DNA of 5,209 bases from Actinomycetota bacterium (GTDB lineage: Bacteria; Actinomycetota; Actinomycetes; Nanopelagicales; Nanopelagicaceae): NCBI GenBank assembly GCA_009705235.1, contig WLCR01000081.1:1-5209 (forward strand), given 5' to 3'. Of this stretch, positions 1-5,209 are shown one piece after another; the stretch's first letter is position 1; each line of letters starts with the position of its first letter. The notes under the pieces were generated by a model. That model made no database searches and had not been told where the DNA came from. It saw only the letters and a program-made list of their open reading frames with translations. The position numbers were made by a program, and so were the translations under genes.

Positions 1-563
1 GGAGTTGTGCCAAGTGCGTTTACTACCCATCCACCAACTCCAAGCACCGAAACCAAAGTCGCTGCAATAACAAAGCGGCCTGCTGGGAAAACTACTGGGC
101 GAGTGGTCATTAACTCTTGCAATTTCATGAAAGTAATAATCGATCCGCTAAATGAAACGCAGCCAACAATCACCGTAAAGACTGTGAACACAACTTCGGC
201 AGTGGTTGCCTGATCGCCAAGATTTAAGTATTCAACAATTGCTACTAGTGCAGCTGCGCCACCACCAACACCATTAAATAGTGCAACAAGTTGAGGCATC
301 TGTGTCATTTGGACTTTGCGAGCGGCAGGAACTCCGATTACAAGTCCAATTGCCATTGCGCCAAGAATCCAACCAAGATTGTTTAGGGGTAGTGATGAAT
401 CAGGATTAGCGTAGAAAAAAACAACCAAGGTTGCTAATCCAGCACCAAAGGCACCAATTAGGTTGCCACGTCGAGCGGTCTTTGGATGGGATAAACCTTT
501 CAATGCAAGGATGAAAGCAATACCTGCAGCAAGTCCAATTAGGTCATAAATAGTGCGGCTCAT
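1..563 (-). CDS. pntB: NAD(P) transhydrogenase subunit beta, N-terminal part (runs off the window)
   Basis: This is the beta subunit of the proton-translocating transhydrogenase in the cytoplasmic membrane. It forms most of the proton channel and, in its missing C-terminal half, the NADP(H)-binding domain III. The first 187 codons are present; the family is usually about 460-480 residues, so well over half lies beyond base 1. The visible part is very hydrophobic, with several membrane helices (about residues 5-24, 34-51, 63-80, 93-112, 122-146 and 163-184). The loop 'KVQMTQMPQLVALFNG' (83-98) matches the conserved beta segment that in E. coli carries channel residue His91; here that position is Asn97. 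The ATG at 563 overlaps the pntAB stop by four bases (ATGA) and has an AAGGGA ribosome site 8 bases upstream, which fixes the start. Identification is from remembered family sequences and from its pntAA-pntAB neighbours. Confidence 0.95.
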   Translation of the reverse strand, partial: MSRTIYDLIGLAAGIAFILALKGLSHPKTARRGNLIGAFGAGLATLVVFFYANPDSSLPLNNLGWILGAMAIGLVIGVPAARKVQMTQMPQLVALFNGVGGGAAALVAIVEYLNLGDQATTAEVVFTVFTVIVGCVSFSGSIITFMKLQELMTTRPVVFPAGRFVIAATLVSVLGVGGWVVNALGTT

Positions 564-841
564 TTTTTATTTCCCTTGAACATTTCAAGCATTCGGTCGG
601 TGACGACAAATCCGCCGACCATGTTGATTGTTGCTAAAATAATTGCTGCAACTGATAGACCGAGTTCAAGATTTGTTGTGCTGTGATCGGCCACAATAAT
701 CGCGCCAACCAAGATAACTCCGTGAATCGCATTGGCACCTGACATCAAAGGTGTGTGCAAAGTTGAGGACACCTTAGAAACTACCTCAAAGCCAACGAAG
801 ACAGAGAGCACGAAAATCGAAACTATCGCCATCGGTTCCAT
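560..841 (-). CDS. pntAB: NAD(P) transhydrogenase subunit alpha, membrane part (alpha-2)
   Basis: This 93-residue protein is the membrane domain of the alpha subunit, a separate polypeptide in organisms with a three-subunit enzyme and fused to the NAD domain in E. coli PntA. It pairs with PntB to form the proton-conducting domain II. Three helices are visible (about 5-21, 36-52 and 61-80). Family signatures are 'HTPLMSGANAIHG' (29-41) and 'NMVGGFVVTDRMLEMF' (73-88), the latter close to the C-terminal end of E. coli PntA. His40 in 'NAIHG' lies in the second helix, where E. coli has Ser. The first Met is chosen over Met4 because a GAGGAG ribosome site sits 7 bases before it. The start shares one base with the pntAA stop (TAATG) and the stop overlaps the pntB start by four bases, so the subunits are probably made by coupled translation. 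Length is normal for a stand-alone alpha-2 subunit. Confidence 0.95.
   Translation of the reverse strand: MEPMAIVSIFVLSVFVGFEVVSKVSSTLHTPLMSGANAIHGVILVGAIIVADHSTTNLELGLSVAAIILATINMVGGFVVTDRMLEMFKGNKK
572..577 (-). promoter_or_regulatory. Ribosome binding site of pntB
   Basis: AAGGGA on the minus strand lies 8 bases before the pntB ATG at 563, inside the end of pntAB. It supports that start and coupled translation across the ATGA overlap. Confidence 0.6.
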
Positions 842-1962
842 TACTGAGCTCCTCTTCGTGATCCACCATGTGTTACCGCTGCGCCGTTGATAATTTCATC
901 ATCGAAATCAAGATTAAATGCAACCTTCTGATCATCCTTTGCAGGAACAGTGAACAGAGACAATAGATTTACAACGTTTCGTGAGTACAAAAACGATGCG
1001 TGGAATGGAAGTTGGCTAGGTACATCTTTGCCTCCCCAGATACGAACTCCACCAGCTGTTTCAACAATTTCACCTGGCTTTGATCCTTCAACATTTCCAC
1101 CAGTCTCGGCAGCTAAGTCAACGATGATTGTTCCGGGCGCCATTGCATCCACCATTGCTTGTGTCATTAATCGAGGTGCTTGGCGACCGGGGACAGCAGC
1201 CGTTGTAATCACTACATGCGATTTGGCGATGTACGGCGTCAAAAGTTCACGTTGCTTTGCAGCACGATCTTCTGTCATTTCGCGCGCGTATCCGCCAGCA
1301 CCTTCTAGCGCTTCAAGTTCTAATTGAATAAATGTTGCACCCATAGAACGAACTTCATCAGCAGATGCGGGACGAACATCGTAAGCCGAAACAACTGCGC
1401 CCAAACGACGGGATGTTGCAATTGCTTGCAATCCTGCAACACCTGCACCGAGGACTAATACTTGTGCAGGCGTAACTGTTCCAGCCGCCGTCATGAGCAT
1501 TGGAAAGAATCGCGGCGAAAGTTCTGCTCCAACAACAGCAGCGCGATATCCGGCGCACAATGCTTGTGACGTTAGAGCATCCATTGACTGTGCTCGCGAA
1601 ATACGTGGAACTAGTTCAAGTGAAAACGCTGTGACACCCGCAGATGCCGCCGCTTCAATTGAATCAACTGCTGTGACTGGAGATAAAAATGAAATTGTGA
1701 TTGCACCTTTTTTCAAGGTTGCCATTTGTTGGGCGGTCAACGGCTGAACAGACAGGACAACATCTGCATCTGAAAGGACATCGCCTTGTTTGACTGTCGC
1801 ACCGGCTGCAGTGAAGTCAGCATCAGTTGCTTGCGAAAGAGCACCCGCCCCAGCTTCGATAACTACATCGAGTCCTAGTCGAGTTAACTTATTGATGATG
1901 TCTGGAACAAGCGCTACACGCTTTTCTCCAGCTTTAATTTCCTTTGGAACGGCTACGCGCAT
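841..1962 (-). CDS. pntAA: NAD(P) transhydrogenase subunit alpha, NAD(H)-binding part (alpha-1)
   Basis: This is domain I of the proton-translocating transhydrogenase, the soluble cytoplasmic part that binds NADH and passes hydride to NADP+ on PntB. It has 373 residues, normal for a separate alpha-1 subunit. The start 'MRVAVPKEIKAGEKRVALVP' is the typical opening of the alanine dehydrogenase/PntA family. 'RISRAQSMDALTSQA' (120-134) is the RQD loop, with Arg120, Gln125 and Asp128 at the spacing known from Rhodospirillum rubrum. A Rossmann loop 'GAGVAG' (172-177) is followed by 'YDVRP' (194-198), whose Asp195 should hold the NAD ribose. 'GYAREM' (224-229) matches the mobile loop. 'VDLAAETGGN' and 'PGEI' (281-299) are also typical. 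The membrane portion is encoded separately downstream. No Shine-Dalgarno precedes the ATG; instead a TAATCT hexamer lies 7 bases upstream, so it may be read from a leaderless transcript or by reinitiation after argF, which ends 10 bases earlier. Alanine dehydrogenase is unlikely because pntAB and pntB follow. Confidence 0.96.
   Translation of the reverse strand: MRVAVPKEIKAGEKRVALVPDIINKLTRLGLDVVIEAGAGALSQATDADFTAAGATVKQGDVLSDADVVLSVQPLTAQQMATLKKGAITISFLSPVTAVDSIEAAASAGVTAFSLELVPRISRAQSMDALTSQALCAGYRAAVVGAELSPRFFPMLMTAAGTVTPAQVLVLGAGVAGLQAIATSRRLGAVVSAYDVRPASADEVRSMGATFIQLELEALEGAGGYAREMTEDRAAKQRELLTPYIAKSHVVITTAAVPGRQAPRLMTQAMVDAMAPGTIIVDLAAETGGNVEGSKPGEIVETAGGVRIWGGKDVPSQLPFHASFLYSRNVVNLLSLFTVPAKDDQKVAFNLDFDDEIINGAAVTHGGSRRGAQ
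849..854 (-). promoter_or_regulatory. Ribosome binding site of pntAB
   Basis: GAGGAG on the minus strand, 7 bases before the ATG at 841 and inside the 3' end of pntAA. It is the strongest Shine-Dalgarno in the window and decides between the Met at 841 and the in-frame Met three codons later. Confidence 0.7.
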
Positions 1963-1969
1963 AGACCAA

Positions 1970-1998
1970 AGATTACTGGGTGGAACCCTTCAAGTCAC
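1970..1998 (-). promoter_or_regulatory. Possible internal promoter for pntAA (leaderless type)
   Basis: On the minus strand GTGACT (1998-1993, four of six matches to TTGACA) and TAATCT (1975-1970, fits TANNNT) are 17 bases apart. Seven bases separate the hexamer from the pntAA ATG, so transcription could start at or beside the A of the ATG. The -10 overlaps the argF stop codon. Absence of a Shine-Dalgarno for pntAA agrees with this. TANNNT hexamers are common by chance at this base composition, so the call is tentative. Confidence 0.35.
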
Positions 1999-2917
1999 CT
2001 TTTATTAAGTGATAAAGAATCGATTGAATAGTTGTACGGCGGTGATACGCCTCTCTCCATACGACAGAACGTGGTCCATCGATTACAGATGCCTCTACTT
2101 CTTCACCACGATGAGCAGGTAAACAATGCATGAACACCGAGTCCTTGCTTGTCATCTTCATGAGTGCTTCAGTTACAGCAAATGGTGAGAGTGCTGGCAC
2201 CTTTTCGGCACGATCTGCTTCTGAATCGCCCATGGACATCCATACATCTGTATACAAAACAGATGCATCTTTGGCTGCAGACTCTGGGTCATGCGTTACT
2301 TCAACTTTTCCGCCATTGTGTGAAGCAATATTTTTTGCAACAGCAACGACAACAGGATCTGGTGCCCACTTACCGCTAGGTGTTGCTGCAACAACATGCG
2401 CACCCATGATTGCACCCATGAGCAACCATGCATGAGACATATTGTTTCCATCACCAAGGTAGACAAACTTACGACCAGAAATATCTGTGCCAAATTTTTC
2501 ACGAATTGTTAACCAATCAGCAAGTAACTGTGTTGGATGATCATCATCTGTTAATGCATTGATAACTGGAATTGATGCGTTAGCACCAAGTTCGTCAACA
2601 TCTGCTTGTGCAAATGTCCGAACTATTAATGCACTGCAATAGCCGCTGATTATTTTTGCCGTGTCTGCAATTGTTTCTCCTCGTCCCAATTGCAATTCAT
2701 CGCCACGGATAAAAATTGGAGTTCCACCTAGATGGGCAACAGCTGTTTCAGATGACAGGCGGGTTCGGGTTGAAGGCTTGGTCATGTAAATAGCAACGGA
2801 CTTATGGGCCAGGGCGGTACTAGAGCGCAGTGGATTCTCAGCAAATTCAGCCGCGGTTGAAAGTAACAATTCAACATCTGCGCGACTCAAGTGCTCTGTA
2901 CGTAGTAAGTCCTTCAT
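1973..2917 (-). CDS. argF: Ornithine carbamoyltransferase
   Basis: This cytoplasmic enzyme transfers the carbamoyl group of carbamoyl phosphate to ornithine, giving citrulline in arginine biosynthesis. Its 314 residues match the family. The carbamoyl-phosphate loop 'STRTR' is at 49-53, with 'VRTF' at 99-102 and 'HPTQ' at 127-130. The ornithine-side domain has 'GDGNNMSHAWLL' (155-166), the 'DVWMSMG' loop (224-230) that marks ornithine rather than aspartate carbamoyltransferases, and 'HCLPAHRGEE' (264-273) with the reactive Cys265. Two positions around the STRTR loop are uncommon: Met45 and Ser56, where most relatives have Phe. The start at 2917 gives the typical N-terminus 'MKDLLRTEHLS' and lies 6 bases after a good -10 hexamer, with no ribosome site, so a leaderless transcript is likely. 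No other arg gene is in the window; the gene is followed 10 bases later by pntAA. A catabolic role (arcB) is possible in principle but nothing here supports it. Confidence 0.95.
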   Translation of the reverse strand: MKDLLRTEHLSRADVELLLSTAAEFAENPLRSSTALAHKSVAIYMTKPSTRTRLSSETAVAHLGGTPIFIRGDELQLGRGETIADTAKIISGYCSALIVRTFAQADVDELGANASIPVINALTDDDHPTQLLADWLTIREKFGTDISGRKFVYLGDGNNMSHAWLLMGAIMGAHVVAATPSGKWAPDPVVVAVAKNIASHNGGKVEVTHDPESAAKDASVLYTDVWMSMGDSEADRAEKVPALSPFAVTEALMKMTSKDSVFMHCLPAHRGEEVEASVIDGPRSVVWREAYHRRTTIQSILYHLIKGDLKGSTQ

Positions 2918-2923
2918 TGGTGA

Positions 2924-2951
2924 ATTCTACCCGTATTTTTCAGGCGCTCAA
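2924..2951 (-). promoter_or_regulatory. argF promoter, leaderless type
   Basis: On the minus strand TTGAGC (2951-2946; four of six matches to TTGACA) and TAGAAT (2929-2924; five of six to TATAAT) are separated by 16 bases. Six bases lie between the -10 and the argF ATG, placing the expected transcript start on the A of the start codon. No Shine-Dalgarno is present, as expected for a leaderless mRNA, which is common in actinobacteria. The -35 overlaps the probable ribosome site of the divergent gene. Confidence 0.6.
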
Positions 2952-2954
2952 AGG
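2950..2954 (+). promoter_or_regulatory. Ribosome binding site of the DUF3039 gene
   Basis: AAAGG lies 7 bases before the ATG at 2962 and 16 before the next in-frame ATG at 2971. It favours the upstream start. Confidence 0.45.
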
Positions 2955-2961
2955 TATTCTT

Positions 2962-3258
2962 ATGCACCTCATGGGCCTCTTTAAGAAAATCGGAACAGAC
3001 GGTGACACCGATCTACTGACCCGACCATCCGAAGAACTGCTCGAAGATGATGGTGGACATGATCGTTTCGCTCATTATGTGAAAAAAGAGAAGATTACTG
3101 AATCTGCTGTAACTGGAAAATCAGTAAAAGCTCTGTGCGGGAAAAAATGGATCCCATCACGCGATCCCGAAAAGTACCCAATCTGTCCGACCTGCAAAGA
3201 AATATATGCGGGTTTGAAATCAGCACCCGAAGATAAACCGACATCCGACAATAAATGA
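2962..3258 (+). CDS. DUF3039 family small zinc-motif protein
   Basis: This 98-residue, charged, probably cytoplasmic protein belongs to DUF3039, a family of unknown function found mainly in actinobacteria. The core is 'HDRFAHYVKKEKITESAV' (33-50), 'ALCGKKWIPSRDPEKYPICP' (57-76) and 'TCKEIY' (77-82). His33, His38, Cys59, Cys75 and Cys78 are the likely metal ligands of a small zinc-ribbon-like fold; metal binding is inferred from the pattern. The lysine- and acid-rich tail after about residue 86 is probably disordered. The reading frame is open back to 2830, but that stretch is antisense to argF and does not resemble the family. The start at 2962 has an AAAGG site 7 bases upstream; the ATG at 2971 (95 residues) is the alternative. 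The stop overlaps the start of the glycoside hydrolase gene by four bases (ATGA). I recall DUF3039 genes lying near clpS in other actinobacteria, which the clpS at the window end would match. Confidence 0.9.
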   Translation: MHLMGLFKKIGTDGDTDLLTRPSEELLEDDGGHDRFAHYVKKEKITESAVTGKSVKALCGKKWIPSRDPEKYPICPTCKEIYAGLKSAPEDKPTSDNK

Positions 3259-5102
3259 GAATGAAGCGCGCGATTGGCTTCACACTTTCCTTACTTTTAC
3301 TTTCCACCATCATTGCGCAGCCACTGCAAGCAGTCGACAAAGAACCACGAAAGATTTTGTCAGGGTGGATTCCTTATTATTCGGTGAAAACAGTGTTGCC
3401 ATTGGTACGCAAACTTCCATCTGCTTCACCAAATGTTGAGGGCCAGCCATCGGTCTGCGATGCATCTCAATATGGACCAGTAGAAAACCAAGCGATCGAA
3501 AGTTCTTACCTTTTTACAAATAAAGATTTAATGAAAGAGGTAATGCCATTTTGGTACAGCCTTAAGAGCCCAACGGTTATTCGAGACAATTATGTGAGCG
3601 GGAACCCTTCCTGGCCAATTGCTGACACTGTTTGCTTGATGCGCCGCGCGGGTTTACAAGTTATTCCAACAATGACAGATGGCACCGCCAAACTGGTTCT
3701 TTCTGAGTACTTGGCTAATCCGGCAACGCGCACAACAATTGTGAAAACTATTGTGGATTTAGTTATGAAGAACAATTTTGACGGTATTGATCTTGATTAC
3801 GAAGGGTTTGCATTTGTCGATGGAAATGCCACCTGGAGCAAGACAGCTCCTCGCTGGGTTGCTTTGATAAAGGAATTAAGTGTGGCGTTACATGCAAAAA
3901 ATAAATTATTATCGGTTTCAACACCATATGTGTATGACCCAAAAGAAAAACAAAAAGGTTATTTTGTGTACGCATGGGCAGATATTGCAAGCAGTATCGA
4001 TCGTTTGCGAATCATGACATATGACTATTCTGTTGCTAGACCAGGACCAATGGGTCCATTGGCATGGACTGAAAAAACGATTAAGTATGCAATAAGTGTT
4101 ATGTCGCCATCAAAAGTTTATGTGGGTTTACCTGGATATGGACGTGACTGGATTACTTCAGTACAAGGTAAGTGTCCAATATCAGCACCACCTGGCTTAA
4201 TTGGCGGAGCAAAAGCTGCAACATTTAAAATGAATTATGCAGCAGCAAAGGCTGCAATTGACGGTGCGATACCAACATTTAATGAGCAATATAGCGAGGC
4301 TACTTACAACTACACCCAAAACTATAACGGTTTAACTGCAACAGGTGCATCGACTGCTTGTACCGTTAATCGAACCGTTTGGTATCAAAATGCTCGCAGC
4401 TATGCTGATCGAATCGCGCTAGTTGCAAAGTATCGTCTTGGCGGTGCTGCAATGTGGACATTAGGTATGGAAGAAATTGCAGCAACAAATGAGATTCGAA
4501 CTGCAGCCCTTGCTATTGCACCGGATCCCGTTGTAAATACAATCTCATTAGAAAACGTTACCGATGGCTTTGTAAATTATGGAAGTCTATTTACTGTCAA
4601 AGGCCTAATTACCTTGAAGGATAAAACACCGATTGCAGGACTTAATGTCACTCTTGAAATCAAGCGCCCTAATGAGACTACCTGGGCAAAAATTGCAGAT
4701 TTAGTGACAGCAGCCGATGGAACTGTGACAACTCCAATGACTTTGGGTGGGGCTGCATCGGTTCGATTAACCACAGGTGGCACATGGGAACGTGCAGCAT
4801 CGGTTAGTACTGAAGAAGAGATTTTAGTGAAGAGTCTGCTTCAAGTAGATCGCCCAGTATCAGCCTTAAAAACTCTGCCAATCACCATCAAAGCTCAATT
4901 GCTTCCAAAGCTTGCGGGCAAGACTGCCAACCTACAAAAGAATGTGAATGGAAAGTGGCAAAATATTGGTACTTCATCTATTTCAGATGCCAATGGGGTG
5001 TTCACATTTATCACGTCAGAGCCTAAGCGAGGAGTCGTCACAATGCGTATTCAAGTCGTCGATGACATTGCTTCACCTATATTTGCGATTGTGATTCGAT
5101 AA
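3255..5102 (+). CDS. Secreted family 18 glycoside hydrolase with two C-terminal Ig-like domains
   Basis: This 615-residue protein is predicted to be exported and to cleave beta-1,4 bonds after N-acetylglucosamine, in chitin or peptidoglycan. A Sec signal peptide is clear: basic start 'MRMKR', hydrophobic core to about residue 21, likely cleavage after 'PLQA' (26). The GH18 TIM barrel spans about 33-425. Its catalytic motif 'FDGIDLDYE' (175-183) has the full DxxDxDxE pattern, with Glu183 as proton donor and Asp181 beside it. Further signatures are 'MTYDYS' (254-259), 'GLPGYGRDW' (291-299) and 'GGAAMWTLGMEE' (397-408), resembling YaaH/SleL-type cell-wall hydrolases more than classical chitinases. 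Cys68, Cys127, Cys307 and Cys369 could form disulfides. Two beta-rich Ig-like units follow (about 427-525 and 526-615). No transmembrane anchor, LPXTG or lipobox is seen. No Shine-Dalgarno is evident; the ATG at 3255 overlaps the DUF3039 stop, and the ATG at 3261 is an alternative two codons in. Substrate is unproven. Confidence 0.9.
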   Translation: MRMKRAIGFTLSLLLLSTIIAQPLQAVDKEPRKILSGWIPYYSVKTVLPLVRKLPSASPNVEGQPSVCDASQYGPVENQAIESSYLFTNKDLMKEVMPFWYSLKSPTVIRDNYVSGNPSWPIADTVCLMRRAGLQVIPTMTDGTAKLVLSEYLANPATRTTIVKTIVDLVMKNNFDGIDLDYEGFAFVDGNATWSKTAPRWVALIKELSVALHAKNKLLSVSTPYVYDPKEKQKGYFVYAWADIASSIDRLRIMTYDYSVARPGPMGPLAWTEKTIKYAISVMSPSKVYVGLPGYGRDWITSVQGKCPISAPPGLIGGAKAATFKMNYAAAKAAIDGAIPTFNEQYSEATYNYTQNYNGLTATGASTACTVNRTVWYQNARSYADRIALVAKYRLGGAAMWTLGMEEIAATNEIRTAALAIAPDPVVNTISLENVTDGFVNYGSLFTVKGLITLKDKTPIAGLNVTLEIKRPNETTWAKIADLVTAADGTVTTPMTLGGAASVRLTTGGTWERAASVSTEEEILVKSLLQVDRPVSALKTLPITIKAQLLPKLAGKTANLQKNVNGKWQNIGTSSISDANGVFTFITSEPKRGVVTMRIQVVDDIASPIFAIVIR

Positions 5103-5104
5103 TT

Positions 5105-5209
5105 ATGGTCAAAATTAGTGACAAGATTGAAGAAGAGCTAAAAGCAATTTTTAGCGGTGATGTTCCATGGATAACTATTGTGTGGGACGACCCAGTTAAT
5201 CTGATGACC
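5105..5209 (+). CDS. clpS: ATP-dependent Clp protease adaptor ClpS, N-terminal part (runs off the window)
   Basis: ClpS delivers proteins with destabilising N-terminal residues to the ClpAP or ClpCP protease in the cytoplasm. Only the first 35 codons are present; the family is about 95-105 residues. After a short acidic, helical-looking start, 'PWITIVWDDPVNLMT' (21-35) is the first strand and binding-pocket motif of actinobacterial ClpS. By alignment from memory, Asp28 and Asp29 occupy the places of E. coli Asn34 and Asp35, which hold the substrate amino group, and Met34 that of gatekeeper Met40. The ATG is 2 bases after the stop of the glycoside hydrolase gene, without a clear ribosome site or -10, so translation probably depends on reinitiation from that gene. 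The frame stays open to the last base. Confidence 0.9.
   Translation, partial: MVKISDKIEEELKAIFSGDVPWITIVWDDPVNLMT

Noticed and set aside
7..213. Plus-strand open frame of 68 codons
   Set aside because: Lies antisense to pntB, whose minus-strand frame matches a known family throughout; no ribosome site or recognisable protein.
950..1327. Plus-strand open frame of 125 codons, plus others at 1493-1747 and 1790-2008
   Set aside because: All antisense to pntAA, with composition typical of a mirrored coding strand and no family signature.
2130..2435. Plus-strand open frame of 101 codons opposite argF
   Set aside because: Antisense shadow; argF explains the region with every catalytic motif intact.
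2921..2942. Imperfect inverted repeat TGAA...TTCA as an ArgR operator before argF
   Set aside because: Only four bases match in each arm with a 14-base gap; it does not fit the ARG box spacing (TGAAT-4-ATTCA).
2830..2961. N-terminal extension of the DUF3039 gene back to an ATG at 2830
   Set aside because: The extra 44 residues overlap argF antisense and its promoter and do not look like DUF3039; starts at 2962 or 2971 fit better.
3763..3990. Minus-strand open frame inside the GH18 gene
   Set aside because: Antisense to the catalytic motif region; no ribosome site or known domain.
4237..4258. Hairpin-forming TGCAGC/GCTGCA within the GH18 gene
   Set aside because: Short, in the middle of an alanine-rich coding stretch and without a following T run, so codon usage explains it better than a terminator.

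Overview
The window is almost fully coding and carries two divergent gene groups that meet at a 44-base gap (2918-2961). The organism looks like an actinobacterium of modest GC content. The reasons are a DUF3039 protein (a small zinc-motif family I know mainly from actinobacteria), a ClpS of the actinobacterial 'DDPVNLM' type, a three-subunit proton-translocating transhydrogenase, and -10-like hexamers 6-7 bases before start codons, the layout of leaderless actinobacterial promoters. The small gaps and moderate AT content would fit streamlined freshwater lineages (acI / Nanopelagicales type), but that placement is inference.

Left part, minus strand, in order of transcription: argF (ornithine carbamoyltransferase, 2917-1973), then pntAA (1962-841), pntAB (841-560) and pntB (563 to the window edge, incomplete). 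The pnt genes are tightly packed: pntAA and pntAB share one base (TAATG) and pntAB and pntB share four (ATGA). Together they make the NAD(P)+ transhydrogenase, which uses the proton gradient to reduce NADP+ with NADH. argF makes citrulline for arginine synthesis. Its stop lies only 10 bases before pntAA, so the four genes may be co-transcribed, although a possible second promoter sits at the argF/pntAA junction.

Right part, plus strand: a 98-residue DUF3039 protein (2962-3258), a secreted family 18 glycoside hydrolase with two C-terminal Ig-like domains (3255-5102), and the first 35 codons of clpS (from 5105). Their spacings are a 4-base overlap and a 2-base gap, so they look like one translationally coupled unit.

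I see no tRNA, rRNA, CRISPR array, insertion sequence, phage gene or clear terminator. There is no convincing new system here. The points most worth checking are the coupled DUF3039-GH18-clpS cluster, the compact divergent promoter region, the argF-pnt linkage and the proton-channel residue pattern of the transhydrogenase.
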